From: Pandoraea faecigallinarum
Lineage (GTDB): Bacteria; Pseudomonadota; Gammaproteobacteria; Burkholderiales; Burkholderiaceae
Reading direction: 5' to 3'
NCBI RefSeq assembly: GCF_001029105.3
Contig: NZ_CP011807.3
Coordinates: 2,356,001-2,420,000, forward strand
Length of the DNA: 64,000 bases
Made by a program: the position numbers and the translations under genes. Below, piece by piece: positions 27,754-36,262 of this stretch; positions within the stretch are counted from its first letter, which is position 1; every line of letters starts with the position of its first letter. The notes beneath the pieces are model-generated. The model was not told the DNA's origin, made no database searches, and worked only from the letters and a program-made list of their open reading frames with translations.

Positions 27754-28632
27754 ATGACCATCCTGATTCAACTCGTCTACAGCGGTATCGCGCTGGGGAT
27801 GATCTACGCCGTGATCGCCTTCGGTTACCAACTGACGTTTGCGACATCCGGCACCCTGAACTTTGGGCAGGGCGAGGCGCTCATGCTCGGCGCCTTGGTC
27901 GGCCTGACCCTGGTCGACACCCTGGGCCTCAATTACTGGCTGATGATTCCCATCGTCTGTCTGTTCGGCCTCGTGCAGGGCGCGTTCGTCGAGCGTATCG
28001 GCGTGAAACCCGCGTTACGCATCAAGTCGGAGTTCGGCTGGATCATGTCCACCATTGCGCTGGGCATCATCTTCAAGAACGTCGCGGAAAACCTGTGGGG
28101 CCGCGACGATCTCAAATTCCCGTCGCCGCTGCCCGAGTCGCCCATCAAACTGATGGGGGCGAATGTGCTGCCGATGGAACTGCTCGTCGTCGTGGGCGCG
28201 CTGCTCATGATGGCGGCCGTGGAGTTCTTCAACCGTCGCTCGATCTACGGCAAGGCCGTGGTGGCGACGGCGAACGACCGCGACGCCGCGGGACTCATGG
28301 GCATCAACACCAGCCTGGTGATCACGTTCTCGTACGCGCTGTCGTCGATGGCCGCGGCGTTCGCCGGCGTGCTCGTCGCACCGCTCACGCTGACCGGCGC
28401 CACGATGGGCGCGGTGCTTGGACTGAAAGCCTTCGCGGTGGCGATCATCGGCGGCCTGTCCAGCGGCATGGGCGTGCTCGTGGGCGGCGTGATCCTCGGT
28501 GTGGCGGAGACCACCACCGCGTTCTACATTTCGACCGGCTACAAAGACGTGCCGGGTCTCGTGCTGCTGCTGCTCGTGCTGGCCGTGAAGCCGGCAGGCC
28601 TGTTCGGCAAGACCGCCATCAAGAAGGTGTAA
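27754..28632 (+). CDS. livH: Branched-chain amino acid ABC transporter permease LivH
   Basis: This 292-residue inner-membrane protein has about eight hydrophobic helices and the LivH start ILIQLVYSGIALGMIYAVIAFGYQLTF, followed by LNFGQGEALMLGALVG and the GLKAFAVAIIGGLSSGMGVLVGG cytoplasmic loop that contacts the ATPase. The ATG follows a GAGAGAGGA site. It lies 278 bp after the binding-protein gene, a larger gap than within the rest of the operon, so a second promoter or processing site between them is possible. Confidence 0.93.
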   Translation: MTILIQLVYSGIALGMIYAVIAFGYQLTFATSGTLNFGQGEALMLGALVGLTLVDTLGLNYWLMIPIVCLFGLVQGAFVERIGVKPALRIKSEFGWIMSTIALGIIFKNVAENLWGRDDLKFPSPLPESPIKLMGANVLPMELLVVVGALLMMAAVEFFNRRSIYGKAVVATANDRDAAGLMGINTSLVITFSYALSSMAAAFAGVLVAPLTLTGATMGAVLGLKAFAVAIIGGLSSGMGVLVGGVILGVAETTTAFYISTGYKDVPGLVLLLLVLAVKPAGLFGKTAIKKV

Positions 28633-28634
28633 CC

Positions 28635-30623
28635 ATGACCGCACAGACCTCCACCGCACGCGGGGCCGGCGATCTCGGCGGCATGCGCGTGACGACCAAA
28701 CTTGCCGCCGTCCTCGGCATCGTCGCGCTGTTCGGCTTCCCGCTGGCCGTCGGCAATCCGTATTACATCCACATGATCGAGACGATCATGATCTACGCGA
28801 TTCTGCTCTTCGGACTGGACATCGTCGTGGGTTACACGGGGCAGGTGTCGCTCGGCCACGCCGGGCTGTTCGGCATCGGCGCCTATGTGGCGGGCGTGTT
28901 CTTCGCCAAATTCGGTTTCACGCTCTGGCTGGCGCTGCCGGCGGCGATTCTCGTCACGGCGGCATTCGGCGCGGTGCTGGCGTTGCCGGCCCTGCGCGTG
29001 ATCGGCCCGTACCTGGCGATGGTGACGCTGGCGTTCGGCACCATCATCCAGATTCTCATCAACGAGATGGACTTCCTGACATCCGGGCCGATGGGCATCA
29101 AGCTCACGAAGCCGGTGATCGGCGGGCATCCCATCGATGAAGTCGAGTACTACTGGATCGTGGCCGTACTGCTCTTGCTGAGCATGCTCGTCGCCCACCG
29201 TATCCTGAAGTCGCACCTCGGCCGTGCATTCGAGGCGCTGCGCGATTCTCCGGTGGCGTCGGACTGTATGGGCGTATCGGTGTACCGCTACAAGGTGTAC
29301 GCGTTCGTCATCAGTGCCGGGTTCGCCGGTCTGGCCGGTAGTCTCTACGCATACTCGGAGCAGTACATTTCGCCGAACACGTACAACTTCGAGCTCACGA
29401 TCCTGTTCCTGCTGGCCGTCATCATGGGCGGGCGAAAGACGCGCAGCGGCTCGCTGCTGGGCGCGGCGATCATCGTGCTGTTGCCGCAGTTGCTCGACGA
29501 CATCAACGTCTTCCGTGTCGTGGCGTCGCTCATCGCCGCCGTCACGACGATTGCGGCGGCGATCGCCGTCGCGCGTGCACGGACCACGCTGGCGAAGGCG
29601 GCGGTGCCGGTCGCCGGTACGATCGCGCTGGCTGGTGTGACATGGTGGCGCGAGAGCATTACGGACTGGCGTCTGACGATCTTCGGTCTGATGATCCTGT
29701 TTGTCGTGTACTACCTGCCGGACGGCATCATCGGCTTCCTGCGCTCGCGCATTCTGCATCGCCGCCGTACGCTGACCGTCTCGGCCACGCAAGTGGACGA
29801 GTCGGCCGCGGGCGACGGCGACCCGGTGCTCGCCGCCGCGGCCAACGGGCCGGACGAGCTGCTCAAGGTGCGCCAGTTGCTCATGCAATTCGACGGGCTC
29901 AAGGCGCTCAATCAGGTGGACCTGACGGTCAGGCGCGGCACGATTCACGGCCTCATCGGCCCGAACGGCTCGGGCAAGAGCACGATGATGAACGTGCTCA
30001 CAGGCATCTACGTGCCGACGGCGGGCAGCATCGAGTTCGCTGGCGAATCGCTGGCCGGACGCACGTCCTCCGATATCGCGCTCTCGGGCGTGGCGCGCAC
30101 CTTCCAGAACGTGCAGCTCTTCGGTGAGATGACGGCGCTCGAAAACGTGCTGGTCGGTCTGCACCACACGTTCAATTCGACGCTCCTGGATGTCTCGCTG
30201 CGCTTGCCGCGATACAAGCGCGAGGAAGACGGCGCCCGTGCCCGCGCGATGCGTCTGCTGGAGTTCGTGGGGCTGGCGTCGCTGGCCGACGAGGAAGCCC
30301 GCAATTTGCCGTACGGCAAGCAGCGGCTGCTCGAAATCGCCCGTGCGCTGGCACTCGATCCGCGTCTGCTGTTGCTCGACGAACCGGCTGCCGGCCTGAC
30401 CGCGCCCGACATTCGCGAGTTGCTCGCCATCATCCGCAAGATTCGCGACCACGGCATCACGGTGATTCTGATCGAGCACCACATGGACGTGGTGATGAGC
30501 ACTTGTCAGACGGTCTCGGTGCTGGACTTCGGCCAGAAGATCGCCGAAGGCCTGCCGGCACAGATTCAGGCCGACGAAAAGGTGATCGAAGCGTATCTGG
30601 GTGGCGCAACGACCACACACTGA
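28635..30623 (+). CDS. LivM-LivG fusion: permease plus ATPase in one protein
   Basis: In this 662-residue protein, residues about 20-375 are a LivM permease (PYYIHMIETIMIYAILLFGLDIVVGYTGQVSLGHAGLFGIGAY, then ALRDSPVASDCMGVSVYRYKV). Residues about 400-655 are a LivG ATPase with Walker A GPNGSGKS, a NLPYGKQRLLEIARAL signature in place of LSGGQ, and Walker B LLLLDEPAAGL. An Ala-rich linker joins them. Such fusions occur in proteobacteria and ensure equal amounts of both parts. The gene starts two bases after livH stops. The second ATPase of the complex is encoded next. Confidence 0.92.
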   Translation: MTAQTSTARGAGDLGGMRVTTKLAAVLGIVALFGFPLAVGNPYYIHMIETIMIYAILLFGLDIVVGYTGQVSLGHAGLFGIGAYVAGVFFAKFGFTLWLALPAAILVTAAFGAVLALPALRVIGPYLAMVTLAFGTIIQILINEMDFLTSGPMGIKLTKPVIGGHPIDEVEYYWIVAVLLLLSMLVAHRILKSHLGRAFEALRDSPVASDCMGVSVYRYKVYAFVISAGFAGLAGSLYAYSEQYISPNTYNFELTILFLLAVIMGGRKTRSGSLLGAAIIVLLPQLLDDINVFRVVASLIAAVTTIAAAIAVARARTTLAKAAVPVAGTIALAGVTWWRESITDWRLTIFGLMILFVVYYLPDGIIGFLRSRILHRRRTLTVSATQVDESAAGDGDPVLAAAANGPDELLKVRQLLMQFDGLKALNQVDLTVRRGTIHGLIGPNGSGKSTMMNVLTGIYVPTAGSIEFAGESLAGRTSSDIALSGVARTFQNVQLFGEMTALENVLVGLHHTFNSTLLDVSLRLPRYKREEDGARARAMRLLEFVGLASLADEEARNLPYGKQRLLEIARALALDPRLLLLDEPAAGLTAPDIRELLAIIRKIRDHGITVILIEHHMDVVMSTCQTVSVLDFGQKIAEGLPAQIQADEKVIEAYLGGATTTH

Positions 30624-30640
30624 CAGACACAGGAACCGCT

Positions 30641-31363
30641 ATGCTTTCCATTCGTAATCTGCGAGCCGGTTACGGCAAGGTGCAGGTGTTGCACGGCATC
30701 GATATCGATGTGCCGGGCGGTCAGGTCGTAACGCTCATCGGGTCGAACGGTGCAGGCAAGACGACTACCATGCGTGCCGTGTCCGGCATGATCAAACCGT
30801 CGTCGGGTGAAATCACGCTCGGCGAGAAGCGTATCGACGGACTCGACTCGCATCGCATCGCGAAGCTGGGATTGGCGCATTCGCCGGAAGGCCGCCGGGT
30901 GTTCGCCACGATGTCGGTGACGGACAACCTGCGCCTCGGTGCGTTTGCACGTCTGACGGGCAGCCGTCCGCGTGGCGACGTGGCGGCCGATCTGGAGCGC
31001 GCGATGGACTTGTTCCCGCGTCTGAAGGAACGGCGCAACCAGTTGGCGGGCACGCTCTCGGGCGGCGAGCAGCAAATGCTGGCGATGGCCCGCGCGGTCA
31101 TGCTGCGCCCTGACATCGTGTTGCTCGACGAACCGTCGATGGGGCTGGCGCCGATTCTGGTCGACGAGGTCTTTCGCATCATCGGCAATCTGAAGGCCGA
31201 AGGCGTGACGATGCTGCTCGTGGAGCAATTCGCGGCCGCTGCGCTGGCCGTGGCCGATTATGGCTACGTGCTGGAGAACGGCAGCATTTCCGTGCATGGT
31301 CCGGCGCAGAGTCTGCGCAACGACGACAAGGTGCGCGCCGCCTATCTGGGCGGCGGTCACTGA
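30641..31363 (+). CDS. livF: Branched-chain amino acid ABC transporter ATPase LivF
   Basis: The 240-residue ATPase has Walker A GSNGAGKT, a SPEGRRVFATMSVTDNL Q-loop region typical of LivF, signature LSGGEQQMLAMARAV and Walker B IVLLDEPSMGLAPILV. It pairs with the ATPase half of the upstream fusion to drive import. AGGAA lies about ten bases before the ATG; the gap to the previous stop is 17 bp. It is the last gene of the operon, with a hairpin 33 bases after the stop. Confidence 0.94.
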   Translation: MLSIRNLRAGYGKVQVLHGIDIDVPGGQVVTLIGSNGAGKTTTMRAVSGMIKPSSGEITLGEKRIDGLDSHRIAKLGLAHSPEGRRVFATMSVTDNLRLGAFARLTGSRPRGDVAADLERAMDLFPRLKERRNQLAGTLSGGEQQMLAMARAVMLRPDIVLLDEPSMGLAPILVDEVFRIIGNLKAEGVTMLLVEQFAAAALAVADYGYVLENGSISVHGPAQSLRNDDKVRAAYLGGGH

Positions 31364-31395
31364 GCTCCGGCCTGACGTTTGCGTCGAGCCGCACG

Positions 31396-31423
31396 CAAAG
31401 GGCAGCCGGTCGGCTGCCCTTTG
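31396..31423. terminator. Bidirectional terminator hairpin
   Basis: CAAAGGGCAGCC and GGCTGCCCTTTG form a perfect 12-bp stem around GGTC. It lies between the convergent Liv operon and nitronate monooxygenase genes; the short A/T ends of the stem give a weak T-run in both directions. Confidence 0.75.
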
Positions 31424-31441
31424 TGACTGGCAAGGCGGAGA

Positions 31442-32560
31442 CTACCGCCCTGCATCGATGGCGCTTGCGATGGCATCGCGCGTTTCCCGGGTGAGGACTT
31501 CGACGAGCGTCGCGGCGGGAAGGGCGCGCGCGAGCGGTGCCGCCTGACCGGCCCATTGCGCCGCATAGCCGCTCTCCTTGTGCGCCTTCGCGGCGGCATT
31601 GAGCAGCTTGCCGGCATCGTACGTGATCGGATAGTCGGGGATGGCGGGGCGGCCGGGCGCTTGCTCCAACGCCCAGAAGCGATTCGCCAGTCCGCGCGCC
31701 GGACGCCCGGAGATCGCACGAATCAGTGCCGTGCGCGGTGTCTGGCCGCTCGTCAGCGTTTCGCGATAGGCGGTGTCGGCGGCGGACTCGGGGCACGCGA
31801 TGAATGCGGTTCCCATTTGCGCAGCCTGTGCACCCAGCGCGAGCACGGCGGCCACGCCTGCGCCGTCCATGATGCCGCCCGTTGCGATGACCGGCAGCGA
31901 GGTGCGCGCGACCAGTCGCCGGACCAGCGCAAAGGTGCCGAGTTGTTCGTCTTCGCTGGGTTGACGGTCGCCTTCGTCGTTGAAGCGTCCGCGATGGCCC
32001 CCGGCTTCCCAGCCCTGCGCAACGATGGCGTCGATGCCTGCGGCTTCGATGGCGCTGGCTTCGGCTTCGTTCGTGGCGGAGGCGAAAAGAACGATGCCCG
32101 CCGCCTTGAGCGCGTCGATCCATGCTTGTCGCGGCAACCCGAAATGGAAGCTTACGACGGCCGGGCGCTCCTCCAGAAACATCTCGTACATGGCCTCGTC
32201 TTCGACGAAGCTCAGATAGATTTCCCGCAGCGCGGCGGGCGGTGTTGCGCCGTAACGGGCGAACGTCGGCGCAAGGTAGTCGAGCCACGCGGCTTCACGC
32301 GCGGCATCGGCTCGGGCGGGGGCATGCGCGAAGACGTTGACGTTAAAAGGCCGCCCGGTCAGCCTGCGCGCCTGCCGGATGACCTCGCGTGCGGCGGTGG
32401 CGTCCATGTTGCCGACAGCCAGCGAGCCGAGCCCGCCGGCGTTGGATACCGCCGCCGCAAGCGCCGGTGTCGACGCCACGGCCATGGGAGCCTGAATGAT
32501 CGGCGTCGACATGCCGAGACGTTGGGTAATGCGGGACGGCCGAGGCGGCGTGGCGCTCAT
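31442..32560 (-). CDS. Nitronate monooxygenase, copy 1 (downstream)
   Basis: The 372-residue FMN-dependent TIM-barrel enzyme has [30 protein letters not shown] (FMN-phosphate and substrate end), [24 protein letters not shown] with the conserved catalytic-site His, and [29 protein letters not shown]. The family oxidises alkyl nitronates such as propionate-3-nitronate and protects against nitro toxins. It lies 12 bp after a closely related copy on the same strand, so the two form an operon by tandem duplication. Confidence 0.9.
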   Translation of the reverse strand: MSATPPRPSRITQRLGMSTPIIQAPMAVASTPALAAAVSNAGGLGSLAVGNMDATAAREVIRQARRLTGRPFNVNVFAHAPARADAAREAAWLDYLAPTFARYGATPPAALREIYLSFVEDEAMYEMFLEERPAVVSFHFGLPRQAWIDALKAAGIVLFASATNEAEASAIEAAGIDAIVAQGWEAGGHRGRFNDEGDRQPSEDEQLGTFALVRRLVARTSLPVIATGGIMDGAGVAAVLALGAQAAQMGTAFIACPESAADTAYRETLTSGQTPRTALIRAISGRPARGLANRFWALEQAPGRPAIPDYPITYDAGKLLNAAAKAHKESGYAAQWAGQAAPLARALPAATLVEVLTRETRDAIASAIDAGR

Positions 32561-32572
32561 GAAAGACCCCGT

Positions 32573-33706
32573 TCAGAAAGCGATTGCCAGATCGCGCAAG
32601 GCGTCGAGCGTCTCGTGCAATTCCGCACGCAGCACGCCGACGAGTTCCGCCGCCGGCATTGCGCGTGCGAGCGGTGCGGCCTGCCCGGCCCATTGCGCGG
32701 CGTAGTCGCTGTTGCCCTTGGCCTTGGCGGCGGCGTTGATGGCCTTGCCCGCGTCGTAAGTGACGGGATAGGCGGGCAGGTCGGGGCGCCCGGCGGCCTG
32801 TTCAAGCGCGTAGAGCCGGTTGACGAAACCGCGTGCGGGGCGACCCGAGATGGCGCGGATCAGCGCGGTGCGCGGTGGGTTCGGGCCAGTAAGGCGCTCG
32901 CGATACGCAGCATCCGCCGACGACTCCGGACAAGCGACGAATGCGGTACCGAGTTGTGCGGCCTGGGCGCCGAGCGCGAGTGCGGCGGCAATGCCCGCGC
33001 CGTCCATGATGCCACCGGCGGCAATCACCGGCACCGAGGTGTGCGTGACGATCAGACGCACGAGCGCGAGCGTGCCGAGTTGCTCGTCCTCCGTGGGCAC
33101 ACGGTCGCCGAGATCTTCGAAGCGTCCGCGATGGCCGCCAGCCTCGTAACCTTGCGCCACGATGGCATCGACCCCCGCGGCTTGCACGGCCTTCGCTTCG
33201 GCGAGATTCGTGGCCGTGGCAAACAACGTGATGCCCGCGGCGTGCAGTGCATCGATCTTTTCCTGCGACGGCAATCCGAAATGGAAGCTTACGACGGCCG
33301 GACGTTCTTCGAGCAGCATTGCGTACATCGCGTCGTCGGCGACGAAGCTCGTGTAGATCTCGCTGAGGGTCGCGGGCGGTGTGGCATCGAAGCGGGCGAA
33401 TTCGGGGGCCAGATAGGCAAGCCATGCGGCGTCGCGCGATGCATCGAGTCTGGCGGGCGCGTGGCAAAAAACGTTCGCGTTGAACGGTTTGCGCGTGAGG
33501 GCGCGCGTGTCGTGAATCGCCTTGCGCGCGGCGTCTGCATTGACCGCCGCCACGCCGATCGAGCCGAGCCCGCCTGCGTTGGAGACGGCAGCGGCAAGCG
33601 CCGGTGTGGACGTACCGGCCATCGGGGCCTGAATGATGGGAGTTTGCAATCCCAGTCGTTCGATCAGCGCGCGGTTGCGGGATTGGGCGGCGTTGGAGCT
33701 AGGCAT
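32573..33706 (-). CDS. Nitronate monooxygenase, copy 2 (upstream)
   Basis: This 377-residue close paralogue of the next gene shares the same motifs: [56 protein letters not shown] and [21 protein letters not shown]. Differences cluster in residues 40-110 and at the C-terminus, so substrate range may differ between copies. An in-frame GTG 12 bases upstream is possible; the ATG chosen reads MPSSNAAQ. It is the first gene of the pair; about 190 bp of intergenic DNA, with AT-rich patches near 33790-33815, separates it from the recombinase gene. Confidence 0.9.
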   Translation of the reverse strand: MPSSNAAQSRNRALIERLGLQTPIIQAPMAGTSTPALAAAVSNAGGLGSIGVAAVNADAARKAIHDTRALTRKPFNANVFCHAPARLDASRDAAWLAYLAPEFARFDATPPATLSEIYTSFVADDAMYAMLLEERPAVVSFHFGLPSQEKIDALHAAGITLFATATNLAEAKAVQAAGVDAIVAQGYEAGGHRGRFEDLGDRVPTEDEQLGTLALVRLIVTHTSVPVIAAGGIMDGAGIAAALALGAQAAQLGTAFVACPESSADAAYRERLTGPNPPRTALIRAISGRPARGFVNRLYALEQAAGRPDLPAYPVTYDAGKAINAAAKAKGNSDYAAQWAGQAAPLARAMPAAELVGVLRAELHETLDALRDLAIAF

Positions 33707-33897
33707 GACGATCTGCACCTAAGAGTGTTCAATGGGGGGAACAGCGGCAGTCACAGCAGGCAGTATGTCCACTATGGCATACGCCCGGCGCGACAAAAGA
33801 TACCACTTAAATGCATCTTTATGCCATCCGCCCGCGAAAGTGTCAGGGGTATTACGTCAGGTTTGCCGGATTCTTGTATTGCGCCTGGCCGCATCGT

Positions 33898-35043
33898 TTA
33901 TGTCGACGAGTCCTCCGGGCCCATCAGATCGGCGGCGCGCGAGCGCTGCATGTCGGCGCGACGGAAGTACCCGATGACCGTGGCCACACTGGTATGACCC
34001 GTCATCGTCATGGTCTCGGCAAGTGGAACTTGCTGGAGGGCTGCTTCGGTGACGAAGCCTGCGCGCAGTGAATGCGCGGAGAAGTTGCCTTCCAGACCGG
34101 CCAACGCGCATCGCTCGCGCACGATGTCGCGCACCGACGCCTCCGACAGCGCTTCACCGACGTGTCCGCCTCGCCTGACACGACGAAAGATCGGCCCTGT
34201 CTCGATACCGGAGGCGGCCAGCCAGTCGGTCAGCGCGGCTGCGGCGGCGCCCGTGACCGGCTTCTGGTTCCCGGGTAGATCCGCACCCTGCTGGTTCGTT
34301 TTCGACCACGCGAGCGTATAGATGTAATCGGCCGGGCCATTGCGCCGGACATTCTCGCAGGTCGCCCGCACGACTTCGGAGCGCCGGCGGCCGCCGCTCG
34401 CCCATGCGAACAGCAGCAGCGCCCGGTCGCGTTTGCCGCGTAGCGAGTCGTCGCAGGTGGCCAGCAGCGCGCGCAGCCGCTCGCGCGTGAGGGCATCTTT
34501 CTTCGCCGGGCCAACGCCACGCTTCGCGTAGGCGCGACGCGTCCTGGCAAGCAATTCGCGAACGGCAGGGTCCGCGCACGGATTGGGGAGGTCGCGCGAC
34601 GTATGCAGTTTGGCGATGACGCTGATCCGATGGAGCAGGGTTGCCAATGCGGGCGGCCCGAGGCGAGTTTTCAGGCCTTGGGCGACGAGCGCGGCGTCAA
34701 GCGTATCGGGCATCTGCGTCCTCAGGCCGTGCTTACCCCGGCGCTGTGCGTGATCGACGACGAACTGCACGATCACCGCGGGTGGCACGGGTACGACCAG
34801 CGCTTCGCCATAACGCAGACGGTACCAGCCCATCCAGTAACGCATGGCGGACCGGTAGCTTTGACGCGTATTGGCCGAATCTCCTTCGCGGGCGAGGGCT
34901 TGTACCGCCTCGCGCGCCTGCGCGTCGAGCGTGGCCGGATTCAGCAGAACCGGCAGATCGGCGCGAGACGACATTTCGGCGGCGGCATCGGTATCCGATT
35001 TACGCGAAGGTCCGCCGCCAGGCGTGATTTTTCTATGAAACAT
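33898..35043 (-). CDS. Tyrosine site-specific recombinase (solitary integrase)
   Basis: In this 381-residue protein, an N-terminal SAM-like core-binding domain (about 35-170: SANTRQSYRSAMRYWMGWY) precedes a catalytic domain with all expected residues: Arg220 in GGRRRSEV, Lys248 in WSKTN, His324 and Arg327 in HSLR, His350 in TGHTS and the nucleophile Tyr359. It should cut and rejoin DNA. There are no phage genes, tRNA or visible att repeats nearby, so it is not an obvious prophage integrase. The ATG lies inside a CATATG palindrome and has no Shine-Dalgarno, hinting at leaderless or tightly controlled expression, or a start further in (Met24). It is divergent from a KfrA-like gene. Confidence 0.85.
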   Translation of the reverse strand: MFHRKITPGGGPSRKSDTDAAAEMSSRADLPVLLNPATLDAQAREAVQALAREGDSANTRQSYRSAMRYWMGWYRLRYGEALVVPVPPAVIVQFVVDHAQRRGKHGLRTQMPDTLDAALVAQGLKTRLGPPALATLLHRISVIAKLHTSRDLPNPCADPAVRELLARTRRAYAKRGVGPAKKDALTRERLRALLATCDDSLRGKRDRALLLFAWASGGRRRSEVVRATCENVRRNGPADYIYTLAWSKTNQQGADLPGNQKPVTGAAAAALTDWLAASGIETGPIFRRVRRGGHVGEALSEASVRDIVRERCALAGLEGNFSAHSLRAGFVTEAALQQVPLAETMTMTGHTSVATVIGYFRRADMQRSRAADLMGPEDSST

Positions 35044-35056
35044 ATGATTTCATATG
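35041..35056. promoter_or_regulatory. Double CATATG palindrome at recombinase start
   Basis: CATATG-ATTT-CATATG is both a direct and an inverted repeat. The first copy contains the reverse complement of the recombinase start codon, so a bound protein would block its expression. Confidence 0.5.
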
Positions 35057-35085
35057 TAAAATGTAAAAAATAGGACGCACGATAC

Positions 35086-35124
35086 AAATAACTCTCGATA
35101 ATCTTCCGTTATCGTGGGTTATTT
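35086..35124. promoter_or_regulatory. Nested 39-bp inverted repeat before kfrA-like gene
   Basis: Outer arms AAATAAC/GTTATTT and inner arms CGATAA/TTATCG are all perfect and symmetric about a 7-base centre. It ends 33 bp before the kfrA-like ATG in the divergent promoter region. Plasmid KfrA proteins repress their own promoter through long inverted repeats, so this is a good operator candidate. Confidence 0.65.
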
Positions 35125-35157
35125 GGCAATGCCGCCCACTTGAAGGAGTGCTTCGCG

Positions 35158-36186
35158 ATGACGTCTCAAACCCCGAAATCTGCCGCGCCTGCGCCGTCGC
35201 CACGCCAGGGCGGCCGGGGCATTTCCGAGCATGACGTCTGGACGGCGGCGGACACGCTGCTGATGGCCGGGCAACGTCCGACCATCGAGCGCATTCGCCA
35301 GCAATTGGGCCGGGGCTCGCCCAACACCGTCAGTCCTTATCTGGATGCATGGTTCGCGGGTCTGGGCGCCCGTTTGAAGGGCGTGGGCGATGGCATTGCC
35401 GGTGTGCCCGAGGGTGTCGACATGCCGGTGCCGGTAGCGCATGCGGCGATGAACTTGTGGACGCTGGCGCTGGAAGAAGGGCGCGCCGCGCTTGCGGAAG
35501 AAGCAGCGGCGAAACGGGCGGTGCTCGACGCGCGTGCGTCCGAGTTGGCGGCAGATCGCGAGGCGTTGGAGCAGGCGCGTGCCGTGCTTAACGAGCGGGT
35601 CACCGCGGCAGAGACGGCAGCGTCGGATGCGCGCCAGGCGAGAGACGAAGCCCAGGCGCAGGCGCGACGCGCAGAAGCGTTGCTGATCGACGCACAAGCC
35701 GATGCCGTCGCGTCGCGTCAGGCGCTTTTCGCGGCGCGCGATGCCGCGCAGGCGTTGCAGGACGAGCATGCGTCACATCGCGCGAGTTGGGACGCCGAGC
35801 GGGCTCGGCTCGTCGAGCGCGCCGACGCCAACGAGCGGCGTCTGATGCTGGAACTCGACACCGCGCGCGAATCGATCAAGGCGTTGCAGCAGGAGCGCAA
35901 ACAGACGCAGCGGCAGGTGCAGGAGGCGGAGACGGCCATCGCGACACTGACCGAAGCGCAGCACGAACTGCGCTCGGCCAAGGCATTGCAGGATGCCGTC
36001 ATCGCGCGGCTGCGCGAACAGGTCCGTACGCAAGAAGCGTTGGCGGCAACCTATCAGTCGATGCTGGCGGCGCCGCCGGCATTGGCGGCGGCTACCGGAC
36101 GGGGCCTGGCGCCGGGGGCAAAGCGGCGGGTTAGCGGGGCGGTCACGCCGTCGGCGTCGGCGTTAAGGCGATCGCGCCGGGCGTAA
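35158..36186 (+). CDS. KfrA-like DNA-binding coiled-coil protein
   Basis: In this 342-residue protein, residues 20-70 (ISEHDVWTAADTLLMAGQRPTIERIRQQLGRGSPNTVSPYLDAWF) match the KfrA N-terminal helix-turn-helix domain. Residues about 105-300 are a long Ala/Glu/Arg heptad coiled coil, and the last 40 are basic. KfrA of IncP plasmids is an autoregulated, filament-forming factor for plasmid stability; chromosomal relatives are little studied. AAGGAG at 35142-35147 supports this start over TTG 35140. It is divergent from the solitary recombinase; the pair may work together, with this protein binding the palindromes between them. No plasmid replication or partition genes are nearby. Confidence 0.78.
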   Translation: MTSQTPKSAAPAPSPRQGGRGISEHDVWTAADTLLMAGQRPTIERIRQQLGRGSPNTVSPYLDAWFAGLGARLKGVGDGIAGVPEGVDMPVPVAHAAMNLWTLALEEGRAALAEEAAAKRAVLDARASELAADREALEQARAVLNERVTAAETAASDARQARDEAQAQARRAEALLIDAQADAVASRQALFAARDAAQALQDEHASHRASWDAERARLVERADANERRLMLELDTARESIKALQQERKQTQRQVQEAETAIATLTEAQHELRSAKALQDAVIARLREQVRTQEALAATYQSMLAAPPALAAATGRGLAPGAKRRVSGAVTPSASALRRSRRA

Positions 36187-36262
36187 GGGCCTCTCCATGC
36201 TCGTGCGATGTTCGGACTACGCATGGGCGGCATCGCAAGTCCTGCCGTCAGGCATCCGGCCC

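Noticed and set aside
31556..33997. An 813-codon open frame on the plus strand across both nitronate monooxygenase genes
   Set aside because: It is antisense to two clear enzyme genes, repeats because they are duplicates, and is composed of Arg/Gly-rich sequence with no domain. High G/C third positions create such frames.
33898..35043. Prophage or integron integrase
   Set aside because: No phage genes, attC sites, cassettes, tRNA or flanking att repeats are visible in the window.
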